Assembly: GCF_009905615.1 (NCBI RefSeq) | Contig: NZ_JAAAKW010000008.1 | Location: 1-64,000, forward strand | From: Pseudomonas sp. SLFW | GTDB taxonomy: Bacteria; Pseudomonadota; Gammaproteobacteria; Pseudomonadales; Pseudomonadaceae | DNA: 64,000 nt | Direction of reading: 5' to 3' | Shown: piece by piece, positions 42,235 through 51,805 of the stretch | Layout of the letters: every line of letters begins with the position of its first letter | How positions within the stretch are numbered: position 1 is the stretch's first letter | Notes under the pieces: model-generated | Told to the model about the DNA's origin: nothing | What the model saw: the letters and a program-made list of their open reading frames with translations, nothing else | The model's database searches: none | Translations under genes and position numbers: made by a program

Positions 42235-43296
42235 TTATTTTTTTTGCGTTTTCTCGCTGCGGGCGCTCGCAGGATCAGTGTCACTCAGAACCGTATAATG
42301 CTCTGTCGTGTACTGGTAACGGTGCCCCATCCGCGTTGCGATCTGCTCAGGTGAAGAGGGCGCAGAGCCTTCGGTCACTGACTTGAGGATGGCCGCGTTT
42401 CTCAGACTTCGTGGGCTGCGCTGCGGGGGCGCGAGTTGAGCATCCTTTTGCCACGAGCGAAAAATCTGCAAGAGCTCATGGGCAGACATTGGTGTCGCGG
42501 GATCCTCTTTAGACGGAAACAGGTAATCCCCCGGAGCTAGTCCCGCTGAGTCGATGTATTTCCCAATCGCGTCTGCTCTCGCTACGACTGGTCGACTTTT
42601 GCTATTCAAAATCTTGAACTGGTACGAGCTGGGTTCAAAATTGCGGACAGGGGGTACCTGACTGCTGAGGATGTCATTTGCTCGCAGCCCTGACTCCAAC
42701 AGAAGAAAAATACTCTGGTCGCGCAGACTACTTGTGCGTTTGACAACCTGCCTGAGTGCCTCAATCTCCTTCTGGCTAATCGAGTTCTCCGGGCGCCCGA
42801 AAGGGGTAGGGATTTCCGTTCTTATCATTGGAGCGGTGTACATCGGAGTTGTCTTTGCTGGGCAGGTAAGATTCACTGGGCAGACTTGACCTGGTGTCGG
42901 GTCGAGCGTTAACGGCTTGGTGGTTAGCGATGATGTGGCGCTTGAAGCCGCCATTTTGAAGGCGGTCAAGGCTGTCAACGGAAGCGTTTCTACGAAAGCT
43001 TCCAGGCCGCTAAGAGTGACGGATTTCTCATTGGCGGATTGGAGAGCAGAAGCAAGTGCAGCCACTATCCCGGCGCGCGCGTCGCTTTCAGAGGGTGTCG
43101 GCGTTTCAGGAGGGCAGTTTAAAGACGAACTTCTGAGCTCATAATAGTCCAGATACCCCAAGCCTTTAGACAGGATTTCGTTGGCTAGCGTTTGCTGGAT
43201 CGAGGACTGGACTGGCCACCTGTTTTTGAGGCTTTTGGCGAGCTTCTTGAAGGCTGCATTGGGCAGCAAATCTTGGGCATAGATCGGAACACGCAT
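42235..43296 (-). CDS. tyrosine recombinase/integrase with an altered box II
   Basis: I start this 353-residue protein at ATG 43296, behind GGAG. The N-terminal 130 residues are unlike common core-binding domains. The catalytic domain shows LLLESGLRANDIL (box I Arg), RSPRSLRNAAIL (box II, where the usual His of His-x-x-Arg is Arg) and MGHRYQYTTEHYTVL (second His and Tyr). The box II change may lower activity but is found in working members of the family. It is near the defence block and not at the island end. Confidence 0.75.
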   Translation of the reverse strand: MRVPIYAQDLLPNAAFKKLAKSLKNRWPVQSSIQQTLANEILSKGLGYLDYYELRSSSLNCPPETPTPSESDARAGIVAALASALQSANEKSVTLSGLEAFVETLPLTALTAFKMAASSATSSLTTKPLTLDPTPGQVCPVNLTCPAKTTPMYTAPMIRTEIPTPFGRPENSISQKEIEALRQVVKRTSSLRDQSIFLLLESGLRANDILSSQVPPVRNFEPSSYQFKILNSKSRPVVARADAIGKYIDSAGLAPGDYLFPSKEDPATPMSAHELLQIFRSWQKDAQLAPPQRSPRSLRNAAILKSVTEGSAPSSPEQIATRMGHRYQYTTEHYTVLSDTDPASARSEKTQKK

Positions 43297-43613
43297 GGCA
43301 ATTCTCCAATACGTCAGGGTGTCGGCTTTCCGCTGACTATCGTCGAAGTGCGTGCGAAAAGAAGGGAGAAACACCTGATGCGCAAAGGCTTTGCTGACCG
43401 ACCGCTCGATTCAGATAAATCGAAGCTCGACGGTATCACGCTGCTAAAGCTCCATCAACCTCCCGATCTGACACTGCGCTGATGCTGTGGCAACGGGGAG
43501 GCATTTACTTGCAGTAGTGGCTTTGGCGTGAGGCCAGGAAAGCGGTCTTTCCTCTGGGGCGTGTCAGTAATAGGATACGGACGTGTTAGTTTCTGGTAGC
43601 TAAGGACAGCGAC

Positions 43614-45761
43614 GTGATCAAGAATCTCATACTGCGCGGCGTATCGAGCTACTCGCCTGAGCTCAACTCCCAGGTCGGCCCACTCACGAAAGTGAACATG
43701 TTCTATGGGCACAATGGCACGGGCAAAACCACCATTGGGAACTACCTCCAAGACCCTGCTGATTTGCTGTATCACCAATGCCAGACTCAGCCTGCTTCAG
43801 CGGAACGTGAGGTGTTGGTGTACAACCATACCTTTATGGAGGCCAACTTCCAGGCCAGTTCGCAGGCCGGCATCTTCACGCTCAATGAAGGCAATATCGA
43901 GGCAGAGAAAGAGCTGGAGGCTGCCGAGCTGGCCCTCAAACAGGTGTTGACTGAACATCAGGCCGAGGTGGCGGCAGGGAACGCTTTTGGCGACTCTCAG
44001 AAAGCCAACAAAGCGGACATGCTGGATCAGCTATGGGCCCTCAAAAAACCTTTCGAAACCGGCCCTCTCCGGTATTGCCTCGTTGGGCCCAATACCAAAG
44101 AGCGCCTCGGCGACAAGCTACGTGATATTGCGCTTGTGACATCGGGTGAGGATTTCACTGCTTTGGCAACTGAGGCGGAGCAGTTGCAGTCTGCGGGAGA
44201 TACCGAGCTCCCTGCGATACCTACTCTCCGATTTGCAGAAAGCGAGGTGGAAGCCAGCCCCCTGCTCTCCGAAGTCATTTCCGGATCCGGCGACTCGTAC
44301 CTTTCCGCGTTGATTACTGATCTGGGTAACTCGGACTGGGTCAAGCATGCCCTTGAGTTTCACGAACGGGAGCAGTGTCCGTTTTGCCAGCAAGCCCTGC
44401 CAGCTGGTTTCTACGATGAAATCCGGAAGGTGTTCGACAAAACCTACGAGCAGCGGGTCTCTCAGCTGAAAGCTCTGAAAAACCGATACGACGGCGGTGT
44501 CGCTCGATTGAGAGGCCAGTCCCAGCGTGCGGAGTATCGGGCTCCTGAGTACCAGGCACTTCTGGCAAGGTTGGACGCATTATTCACCCAAAACATTCAA
44601 GAGCTGGCTGCCAAATTGGCGAGTCCATCCATGGTTATCACACTGGAGTCGACCGAGGCTCTGCTCAGCGAAATCAACGCCTTGATCGCGGAAGATCAGC
44701 AGAAGATTGATGCCTTCAACCTCAAGGTAAAAGACAAGAAAACCCACCTGGAGAACATCAAAACGCGTTTCTGGAACTGCTTTCGGGCGAGCTGCGACAC
44801 GGTCATCACGTCCGCGAGAAAGGTACACAGCGAGCTTGGTGTTAAAAAGGAGGAGAAGCGAAAGCTGGCTGACGAGATCCGCATAAAGGCTCAGGTTCAC
44901 CGGGATGCCATTGCTCTGAGCAGAGCCAAGATCACGAACATCGACCAGTCCATCGACAGCATCAACACGTCGTTGGCTGTGCTGGGGCTCAAGGGCTTTC
45001 TGGTTGTCAGAGAGGAGGGTGAGCTTCCTCGTTACAAGCTGCAAAGGCCTGAACAGCAGGCCGGCGTGTTCAAGACGCTCAGCGAGGGTGAGAAGACGTT
45101 GATCTCCTTCCTCTATTTTCTTGAGGTCTGTAACGGCGAGCTCGATGAAAACGGTTCCAAGCTGAAAAGCGAGCGAATCATCGTCATCGACGATCCCATA
45201 TCAAGCCTTTCTCATAACTACATTTACGACATCGCCTCCATGATTCACCGGCGAGTTCTCAGCCCGAAAGAGCGCTTCAAGCAGGTCTTCATCCTGACGC
45301 ACAACCTGTTCTTCTTTCACGAGATGCTCAAGCACCTCAAAAAATCGGACGAGTTCTCGTTGTTCCGGATCACCAAGGCTGCACACAGCGTCATCACGCC
45401 CATGAAGGCCACTGACGTACAGAATGACTACCAATCATTCTGGCAGGCCATCAAGGATGCCCAGGCAGGGCGTACCTCTGCGACCGTCATTCCAAACATG
45501 ATGCGGAATATCCTGGAGTACTACTTCACATTTGTGCACCGCCAGGACGTGCTTCAGGAGGCGCTCGTGGCGTTGGCCGATGAGGATGCAGATTTTAAGG
45601 CCCTGTATCGATACGTTAATCGTGAGTCTCACGCCGATGCGGTCAACCTCACGGATTTTGGTGAGATTGAGCCGGCTCACTACGTGGAGCGGTTCAGGCA
45701 GGTGTTCGTGAGGACAGGGTTTGAGGAGCACTATGACAAGATGATGGGAGCGGTCGGATAA
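43614..45761 (+). CDS. PrrC/RloC-like ATPase, probable anticodon nuclease
   Basis: A 715-residue protein of the AAA_13 (PrrC) family. Walker A is YGHNGTGKTT (31-40). A coiled-coil arm carries CPFC (about 255), a candidate Zn-hook of the RloC type. The ABC signature is LSEGEKTLISF (about 488) and Walker B IIVIDDPISSL (about 521). The C-terminus has RNILE (about 629) and NRESHAD (about 668), fitting the Arg-x3-Glu ... His triad of PrrC-type tRNA anticodon nucleases, although the spacing to His is 38 instead of 32. It would cut tRNA in response to DNA damage or phage. It is a stand-alone gene; a fragment of a second copy is at 9816. Confidence 0.75.
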   Translation: MIKNLILRGVSSYSPELNSQVGPLTKVNMFYGHNGTGKTTIGNYLQDPADLLYHQCQTQPASAEREVLVYNHTFMEANFQASSQAGIFTLNEGNIEAEKELEAAELALKQVLTEHQAEVAAGNAFGDSQKANKADMLDQLWALKKPFETGPLRYCLVGPNTKERLGDKLRDIALVTSGEDFTALATEAEQLQSAGDTELPAIPTLRFAESEVEASPLLSEVISGSGDSYLSALITDLGNSDWVKHALEFHEREQCPFCQQALPAGFYDEIRKVFDKTYEQRVSQLKALKNRYDGGVARLRGQSQRAEYRAPEYQALLARLDALFTQNIQELAAKLASPSMVITLESTEALLSEINALIAEDQQKIDAFNLKVKDKKTHLENIKTRFWNCFRASCDTVITSARKVHSELGVKKEEKRKLADEIRIKAQVHRDAIALSRAKITNIDQSIDSINTSLAVLGLKGFLVVREEGELPRYKLQRPEQQAGVFKTLSEGEKTLISFLYFLEVCNGELDENGSKLKSERIIVIDDPISSLSHNYIYDIASMIHRRVLSPKERFKQVFILTHNLFFFHEMLKHLKKSDEFSLFRITKAAHSVITPMKATDVQNDYQSFWQAIKDAQAGRTSATVIPNMMRNILEYYFTFVHRQDVLQEALVALADEDADFKALYRYVNRESHADAVNLTDFGEIEPAHYVERFRQVFVRTGFEEHYDKMMGAVG

Positions 45762-46111
45762 GCAACTGACTCCCATTCGTGAGTACACAGGCTCTGAGGA
45801 GTCCATGTAATTAAACATTCAGTTCCTGACCTCGGGAATCTGGATGTGCTATGTGTCCTGCGAGCTTGTTTTTCTGGATGCAGTTGGTCATCCGAGATAT
45901 TGGCGCGAACTGGCATAACGAGTGGAGGGTAAAACGGCATATTCCTATGAGCCAAGGTAGATCCGCCCATGGAGGAGCGATCCGTGCCTCTCAGTGCCCG
46001 GAATTTTAGTTCTTACCCTTCGTAGTAGATTTGATTTGCGCTACCGTTTGAAATCGTGCGCAGGATGAGCACGCAGGTAGCGAGCTTGCTAAACGGGCAA
46101 CGCTTGAGCGC
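45762..46111. other. no gene seen
   Basis: This boundary between the defence block and the fluoride cluster has stops in all frames and no recognisable site. Convergent transcription would meet here. Confidence 0.45.
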
Positions 46112-46536
46112 TTAGGGCTTTTTGGCGATGACAAGCAGTCCAGCGACGATGAGGCCTGCACCTGTGATCATGCGCAACGTGATGATCTCTCGAAGCACCA
46201 GACCGGCAAGCAACATAGCAACGATGACGCTACCCTTATCAATCAGTGCAACGGTGGCGACATCCCCTGCTTTTAGGGCTTTGTAGTAGAAAATCCATGA
46301 CAACGCCGTGGTGACGCCCGACAGTCCTAGCCAAGTCAAATTCCTGCTCGTGATGTTGGCCACATCTGTGTAGGAACGACCCACACCGCGAACGCCAGCA
46401 CGAAGGCACATACAAACGACGTACGAACGGTCAGGCCGAGTTCCCCCGAAATACCTGCAAGGCCCATCTTGGCGATGACAGATGTGAACCCAGCAAAAAA
46501 CATTGAGACGAAGGCATACGCCATCCATTTTTCCAT
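46112..46536 (-). pseudogene. EamA-family transporter, frameshifted
   Basis: Two overlapping frames together give a single EamA (DMT) protein of about 140 residues with five membrane helices: MEKWMAYAFVSMFFAGFTSV and a VRTSFVCAFVLAF helix in the first, then LSGVTTALSWIFYYKAL and MITGAGLIVAGLLVIAKKP in the second. The break is near 46385. Small EamA proteins are membrane exporters. It stands last in the fluoride operon; either a real frameshift or a sequencing error breaks it. Confidence 0.75.
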
Positions 46537-46635
46537 CCGTGTACTGACCTTTATTTCGGACGCTTGCAGCGCTGAGAGACCAGCCAAAATCACGCGGCTC
46601 TCAGTGCTACTCTCGGCATCAAAGCTGGCGAAAAT

Positions 46636-47166
46636 CTATCCGGGGGAATACGCGGCGACCGACTTGCGAATCTCCTCCCGCGCCTCATCAGCGCTCCCCC
46701 AACGGCCCATCTTTACCCACTTCCCCGGCTCCAGTGTTTTGTAGTTCTCGAAGAAATGCTGTATCTGAGCGAGTAGTAGCGCGGGGAGGTCTGAGCACTC
46801 TTTCACGTCGCTGTACATAGCGCTCAGCTTGTCATGAGGCACTGCAATCACCTTGGCATCCGCTCCAGCTTCGTCCGTCATGTACATCACACCCACTGGC
46901 CTACTTCGAATGACGACGCCCGGTGACACCGGGTAAGGGCAAATCACCAGAACGTCCAGAGGATCGCCGTCATCGCTCAATGTATTGGGAATGAATCCAT
47001 AGTTGGCCGGATAGAACATCGGCGTGCTGAGGAAGCGATCAACAAAGATCTGTCCGCTTGGCTTGTCCACCTCGTACTTGATCGGCGAGTGATTTGCAGG
47101 AATCTCGATGACGGTGAAGAAGTCATCGGGGATGGCGTTGCCAGCGGGGATGTCCGTGTAGCTCAT
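46636..47166 (-). CDS. ppa: inorganic pyrophosphatase (family I)
   Basis: A 176-residue soluble enzyme, started at ATG 47166 behind AGAGG. Family I active-site residues are visible: EIPANHSPIKYEVDK, PANYGFIPNT, DDGDPLDVLVI (the Asp-x-Asp-x-x-Asp metal motif) and KVIAVPHDK. It hydrolyses pyrophosphate to phosphate. The enzyme class is strongly inhibited by fluoride, so an extra, possibly tolerant, copy makes sense in this cluster. It follows enolase and a small zinc-type protein in the same direction. Confidence 0.92.
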   Translation of the reverse strand: MSYTDIPAGNAIPDDFFTVIEIPANHSPIKYEVDKPSGQIFVDRFLSTPMFYPANYGFIPNTLSDDGDPLDVLVICPYPVSPGVVIRSRPVGVMYMTDEAGADAKVIAVPHDKLSAMYSDVKECSDLPALLLAQIQHFFENYKTLEPGKWVKMGRWGSADEAREEIRKSVAAYSPG

Positions 47167-47270
47167 GCTCATACCTCTAGGTTTTCTGGAAGGGCCAAGA
47201 CCGCTGACGTTTTGCCAACGGACACACGTGAGTCGATGTTTTACGCTGACCAATCTGTCAGGCTCGACGG

Positions 47271-47477
47271 TTAAGGGCCGAGCAATTTTATGATCGCATT
47301 CAGGTCAGACCACGGCTGCGAGAGTCGCGAACTGACGTAATCACAGCCAGGCCTGTGCGCGAATGGTTGATCGCACGATGTCTCATGCTGCTGCGCCGCA
47401 CAGCTTTTACAGATGACAATGCCACCTTGAAATCTCCATCTTCTGCTCCAGGCTAATAACATTTCTGGCGGGGTCAT
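47271..47477 (-). CDS. small Cys/His protein of the fluoride operon
   Basis: A 68-residue protein beginning MTPPEMLLAWSRRWRFQGG. It contains CKSC, then a further Cys, then FAHRPGCDY, so that four Cys and two His could bind zinc. I know no function. It lies between enolase and pyrophosphatase with 45 bp and 104 bp gaps. Confidence 0.6.
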   Translation of the reverse strand: MTPPEMLLAWSRRWRFQGGIVICKSCAAQQHETSCDQPFAHRPGCDYVSSRLSQPWSDLNAIIKLLGP

Positions 47478-47522
47478 TACGTCGCTCTCGTTACGCAAAG
47501 GTTGGTATCAGAAAGGAGGGTG

Positions 47523-48806
47523 TCACCGCACAAACGCGTCATGGCCGGCATAAATGGCACGGCCTCCTAGCTGCTCTTCAATTCGTAGGAACTGATTGTA
47601 TTTCTCGACCCGCTCCCCCCGGCATGGAGCGCCTGTCTTGAGATGGCCAGTACCCATGGCCACCGTCAGATCAGCGATGAAGCTGTCCACGGTCTCCCCG
47701 CTGCGATGAGAAACCATTGCCCCCCAATTTGCCCCGTAGGCCATTTCAATGGCGGCTTTGGTCTCTGTCAGGGTTCCGATTTGATTGGGTTTGATCAGTA
47801 CGGCATTGGCTACGTTTTCTGTGATGCCTTGCTGAATCCGTTCGACGTTGGTGACAAACAGGTCGTCTCCAACCAACTCGATCCGGTTACCGAGCGAATC
47901 ATTCAATAGCTTCCAGCCCGACCAATCGTCTTCCGCGAGTCCATCTTCCAGTACCGCAATCGGGTACTTGTCGATCCATGAGGAATAGAGGCTAATCAGC
48001 TCTTGGGCATCGACCTCGCGACTTTCCGAACGCAGATGGTAAAGACCGTGTTCATAGAAACCGCTGGATGCCGGATCGATAGCGATTTCGATCTGAGATC
48101 CCGGCTTGTAACCGGCCCTTTCGATGGCTTGAATGATCAGTTCGACGGCATCTGAGTTTTTCTTGAGAGCCGGTGCGAAACCACCCTCATCTCCGACCGC
48201 CGTTGAGTAACCGGCATCCTTAAGCACCGCTTTCAGTTCGTGATAAACCTCAGCGCCCCATTGCAAGGCTTCCCTGAAGCTGGCTGCGCCTGTAGGTGCA
48301 ATCATGAATTCCTGAAAGTCAGGCCCTTGCCAATTGGCATGCACTCCGCCATTGAGGATATTGAACATCGGCACGGGCATTCTCGCGGCCTGGTCGCCTC
48401 CTAGATACTGGAACAACGGCAGGTTCATGGCAGAAGCGGCTGCCCTGGCAACGGCCAGGCTGACGCCCAGGATGGCGTTTCCTCCGAGTCTGGATTTATC
48501 AGCGGTTCCGTCCAGCTTAATCATCAAATGATCAATCTGTTCTTGATCAGCTGAATCAAAGCCTCTGAGAGCGGCGAGGATTTCGGTATTTACGTTATGA
48601 ACGGCCTTGAGCACTCCTTTCCCTGAGTATCGATGGGAATCGTTATCGCGCAGTTCTACAGCTTCGTGAGCGCCTGTAGACGCACCGGATGGCACTGATG
48701 CCCGGCCCAGCGCTCCGCTCTCAAGGGTGACATCGACCTCAACGGTAGGATTACCGCGTGAATCGAGGATTTCGCGTGCATGAATATCTTGGATACGGGT
48801 GTTCAT
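47523..48806 (-). CDS. eno: enolase paralogue in a fluoride-resistance operon
   Basis: The 427-residue protein has the full length of enolase. Catalytic residues are present: VGDEGGFAP (Glu), EVYHELK, LIKPNQIGT (Lys), MVSHRSGET (His and Arg), and the metal ligands in AIDPASSGFY, VLEDGLAEDDW and VGDDLFVTN. It converts 2-phosphoglycerate to phosphoenolpyruvate. Several conserved places are changed (for example GETVDSF where GETEDTF is usual; SSGFY where SEFY is usual). It is not the housekeeping copy. Enolase is inhibited by fluoride with phosphate, so this may be a resistant replacement. Confidence 0.92.
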   Translation of the reverse strand: MNTRIQDIHAREILDSRGNPTVEVDVTLESGALGRASVPSGASTGAHEAVELRDNDSHRYSGKGVLKAVHNVNTEILAALRGFDSADQEQIDHLMIKLDGTADKSRLGGNAILGVSLAVARAAASAMNLPLFQYLGGDQAARMPVPMFNILNGGVHANWQGPDFQEFMIAPTGAASFREALQWGAEVYHELKAVLKDAGYSTAVGDEGGFAPALKKNSDAVELIIQAIERAGYKPGSQIEIAIDPASSGFYEHGLYHLRSESREVDAQELISLYSSWIDKYPIAVLEDGLAEDDWSGWKLLNDSLGNRIELVGDDLFVTNVERIQQGITENVANAVLIKPNQIGTLTETKAAIEMAYGANWGAMVSHRSGETVDSFIADLTVAMGTGHLKTGAPCRGERVEKYNQFLRIEEQLGGRAIYAGHDAFVR

Positions 48807-48878
48807 AGTTCATCTCCAAGGAACGATTCAGGATCGTAATTGGCGGCATTAGTAAGTTGGAGGCCTCTGAGGCGGACA

Positions 48879-49319
48879 TCAGCTCTCCATCAGTATTCTG
48901 AGCAACTGGATCGCTATCACCGCGATTGCCGGAACCAAGAAACCTCCGATAATCAGCTCGGGAATCTCGCCCAAGAGGGGCATGAACTGACCTGCCTTAC
49001 CCATCTGGAAAAGCTCAAGCATTTGATCTGACGCGACCATTACGGAGCAGCAGTAGCCAGCCTGCGCCTTGAACCTGATCCGCCTTTGCTTTAACTGATT
49101 AAAGGTGAACAGAGACACTCCGAGGCTCACGATGAAAAGCGTGGCAAATTCAAAAACTGATCCTGTGAGCAACTTGCCCATGACAAGACCGAATACGATG
49201 CAAAGCATCACTGCACCCATGGGGTCTCCCAATTCTTTCAAGTGATTTGGATGAGCGGAAATCTGTGAGCCTTCCATTGAAGTTTCATCTGTTGGACTGC
49301 CCACCGACCCCCTACTCAT
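48879..49319 (-). CDS. membrane protein of the fluoride operon
   Basis: A 146-residue protein. After about 30 polar residues there are two hydrophobic helices (GAVMLCIVFGLVMGKLLTG and EFATLFIVSLGVSLFTF), a short basic segment and a last hydrophobic helix (LIIGGFLVPAIAVIAIQLL). I do not recognise a family. Start choice is uncertain (ATG 49319 or 49274). Its fixed place between the DUF190/small membrane genes and enolase suggests a job in ion handling. Confidence 0.6.
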   Translation of the reverse strand: MSRGSVGSPTDETSMEGSQISAHPNHLKELGDPMGAVMLCIVFGLVMGKLLTGSVFEFATLFIVSLGVSLFTFNQLKQRRIRFKAQAGYCCSVMVASDQMLELFQMGKAGQFMPLLGEIPELIIGGFLVPAIAVIAIQLLRILMES

Positions 49320-49324
49320 CACGC

Positions 49325-49591
49325 TCACTGCCGCTGTGCTCGGAGCGCGTAGCCCGGCACACAGGTGTGAGACAGGTCGGCCTTGCAAGCTCTCTCACTC
49401 GGCATACGCAGCGTGACCATGGCGCCTTCGAGCGAAGTCACGATGTACCAGCCCTCGCTGGATACCCGTTGGCTGCCCGCCATCCCTGCCAGAAAAAGTG
49501 ACCCAAAAATCAGCCCCAAGAGGAGCGATCTATTGTCGCGAGCCCAGCCAGCAGCTTGAGGTTGTGGACGCAAGTTATAAACTCGGTACAT
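49325..49591 (-). CDS. small single-helix membrane protein
   Basis: An 88-residue protein behind AGGATAAACCCC. One membrane helix (LLLGLIFGSLFLAGMAG) follows a polar N-terminus, and a strand-rich domain with two Cys (CKADLSHTC) comes after. It lies 38 bp after the DUF190 gene. Function unknown; probably a small accessory of the fluoride operon. Confidence 0.6.
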   Translation of the reverse strand: MYRVYNLRPQPQAAGWARDNRSLLLGLIFGSLFLAGMAGSQRVSSEGWYIVTSLEGAMVTLRMPSERACKADLSHTCVPGYALRAQRQ

Positions 49592-49629
49592 GGGGTTTAT
49601 CCTTTGTATTAGCTGCCCAACGCGGTGTT

Positions 49630-49953
49630 TTAGTTTTCCGTCTGACCTACTCGACCGTATTCAATGGGCAATTTGAGATAGCCGAGAGAAATCGACTCCC
49701 TGGCCAATGCCTCCAGCAACCTGTCGCATCCGGGCTCATCAGTGGATATCGTCACCATGACGGGATGATCGGCACCGCTAAGAAAATGAGCGGTATGCAA
49801 ATGTCCCAGATGATCCAATCCCTCTGTACCGCTTACCAGCGTTGCACCGAGAACACCCTGCCGCTTGGCGAAGTCGACCAGCCATTCTCCAAGTGGAAGG
49901 TGCTGGTATTGGGTGCTTTGTTCAGTGAAAAACGTCAGTTGAAAGCCGGTCAT
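49630..49953 (-). CDS. DUF190 family protein
   Basis: A 107-residue PII-like protein started at ATG 49953 behind GAGG. FQLTFFTEQSTQYQHLPLGEWLVDFAKRQG and GVLGATLVSGTEGLDHLG are the family signature; ISLGYLKLPIEYGR ends it. DUF190 proteins are common partners of CrcB and CLC-F and probably sense fluoride or a nucleotide. A second member is at 51999. It is the third gene of the CLC-F operon. Confidence 0.88.
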   Translation of the reverse strand: MTGFQLTFFTEQSTQYQHLPLGEWLVDFAKRQGVLGATLVSGTEGLDHLGHLHTAHFLSGADHPVMVTISTDEPGCDRLLEALARESISLGYLKLPIEYGRVGQTEN

Positions 49954-50038
49954 GGCAGCATCCTCATAAGGTGGTGAAAGCGACCGAGATTTGGGTCGGC
50001 CATACAGCCTCATCTACGAGCTGGATCTTCAAGATGAG

Positions 50039-50404
50039 TCACGACGCGTCACTGAGCGGTAACTCGCACAAGAGGAGAACGGCCCGTACCTTGCGTAATT
50101 CGTCAGCGTGATCGCGCAAAAAGGCGCGCAGCTTGTCCTCTGTATCCAGTAGCTCCAGGCACTGGGGATGGCGCATATCGCCAAGCTCCGGGTGATGATG
50201 TGAGAGGCGCTGGCCTGGCAGATACCCTGCCGAAATCGGCTTGAGCATGACTTGCTCGATCCTGGCTTTTTGGGCGACTTTAAGAAGGTGTTGGGCAAGC
50301 GCGGGCGCACTCAGGTGATGCCAGAACTGTGTAACCCGAGCCCGACTGGCGCCGGGAAAATAGACTTGCAAAGCTATCAGTCGATCTTGACGATGTTCGA
50401 TCAT
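50039..50404 (-). CDS. small alpha/beta protein coupled to CLC-F, possibly PII-like
   Basis: A 121-residue protein whose ATG overlaps the CLC-F stop (ATGA). The pattern of an N-terminal strand (LIALQVYFPG), a helix and a second strand with a long loop (AGYLPGQRLSHHHPELGD) recalls DUF190/PII-type regulators, but the DUF190 signature is absent. It is His-rich in the loop. Likely a regulator or partner of the channel, by position. Confidence 0.6.
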   Translation of the reverse strand: MIEHRQDRLIALQVYFPGASRARVTQFWHHLSAPALAQHLLKVAQKARIEQVMLKPISAGYLPGQRLSHHHPELGDMRHPQCLELLDTEDKLRAFLRDHADELRKVRAVLLLCELPLSDAS

Positions 50405-51747
50405 TTCTCTTCCCTCACGAGAGTTTCTTTGCGCTCGCTGGCGGACTCACGTTGATCATGAAATTGCTTGATATCGGAGAGGCGGATTTCTTCCGGCAGA
50501 GCGCGGTGATGCTTGCTGTGCCCCACCCGCTGGGCGTGATAGATCCCGGTATGTCCGGACACGAGGTAGCTGGCGATACAGGCGATGGCCGCGAGCGGCG
50601 CAATCTCAGGCCCGAACAGCTCCATGGCCATGACAATGGTTGCCAGCGGCGTATTCGCCGCACCCGCAAACACGGCGACAAAACCGATACCCGCCAACAT
50701 CGCGAAGGGAAGATGCAACAGGGGCGCTAACGCATTCCCTAACGTGGCGCCGATGTAGAACAGCGGTGTGACTTCGCCGCCTTTGAAACCACTGCCCAGC
50801 GACACAACGGTGAACACCATCTTCCCAAACCAGTCCCAGGGTGCCACCGGCATTTGAAAGGATTGAACAATGCTCGGAATGCCCAGCCCGATGTACTTGT
50901 CGACGTCGATGTAAGGGTTACTGCCGAGCGCCCACACTGCGACTGCGATCAGCAGGCCGCCAGCGAAGGGTCTTAACGGTGAGTAAATAATAAGCCGTTT
51001 AACGAACGCACCGAGCTTATGGGTGGCCGTGGCGAACAGCAGGCCCGTGAGGCCAAAGATAATCCCTGCTGCCACCACCGCCATGACGCTCCACAGCTGC
51101 ACCGGAACCACTTCGCCGATGACGTAATGCGTATGAACAACGCCCCAGGCTTGCCCCACCTGATCGGCGACGATTGCCGCGACCACACAAGGGAACAGCG
51201 CGTCATAACGCATGCGACCGATGGCCAACACTTCAAGCCCGAACAACGCCCCGGCGAGTGGGGTGCCGAAGACAGACGCAAAGCCCGCGCTGATGCCGGC
51301 CATGAGAATCACTCGGCGGTCTTCCCGACGCAGCCGTAGGACATGCGTCAATTGATCGGCAAGCGCGCCGCCCATCTGCACCGCTGTACCTTCACGTCCC
51401 ACCGATGCGCCGAACAGGTGGGAAACCACGGTGCCGATGAGCACCATCGGCACCATGCGCAGCGGGACAATTTTCTTGGGGTCGTGGATCTCGTCGATGA
51501 TCAGGTTATTGCCGGCATCGACCGGTTTACCCATCAGGTGATACGCCAGGCCTACCGCAAAGCCTGCAACGGGCAGTAGCCAGATTACCCAAGGATGGGT
51601 TTCACGCCACTGAGTGGCATGATCCAGAGAAAACAGGAAGAACGCTGAGGCGGAGCCTGCCAACAGAGCAACCAGACCTGCAAGCGCAAGCCATTTAGCG
51701 ATGTAGGGCAGTAAATCGAGTTGTTCAGGTCGTCGGAGTTTAGACAT
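50401..51747 (-). CDS. CLC-F fluoride/proton antiporter
   Basis: The 448-residue membrane protein belongs to the fluoride-specific clade of CLC carriers. GREGTAVQMGG is the characteristic GREGT motif, and DAGNNLIIDEIHD replaces the Ser-containing GSGIP of chloride types with Asn. About 14 hydrophobic helices follow. It expels fluoride from the cytoplasm in exchange for protons. ATG 51747 is used; a TTG at 51783 is in frame. The fluoride riboswitch is in its leader. Confidence 0.92.
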   Translation of the reverse strand: MSKLRRPEQLDLLPYIAKWLALAGLVALLAGSASAFFLFSLDHATQWRETHPWVIWLLPVAGFAVGLAYHLMGKPVDAGNNLIIDEIHDPKKIVPLRMVPMVLIGTVVSHLFGASVGREGTAVQMGGALADQLTHVLRLRREDRRVILMAGISAGFASVFGTPLAGALFGLEVLAIGRMRYDALFPCVVAAIVADQVGQAWGVVHTHYVIGEVVPVQLWSVMAVVAAGIIFGLTGLLFATATHKLGAFVKRLIIYSPLRPFAGGLLIAVAVWALGSNPYIDVDKYIGLGIPSIVQSFQMPVAPWDWFGKMVFTVVSLGSGFKGGEVTPLFYIGATLGNALAPLLHLPFAMLAGIGFVAVFAGAANTPLATIVMAMELFGPEIAPLAAIACIASYLVSGHTGIYHAQRVGHSKHHRALPEEIRLSDIKQFHDQRESASERKETLVREEK

Positions 51748-51805
51748 TTGGCCAGCCACAAAAAAGTAAGTGGGCCTGACCAAAGAAGGGATTCTGAGCG
51801 CGAGC

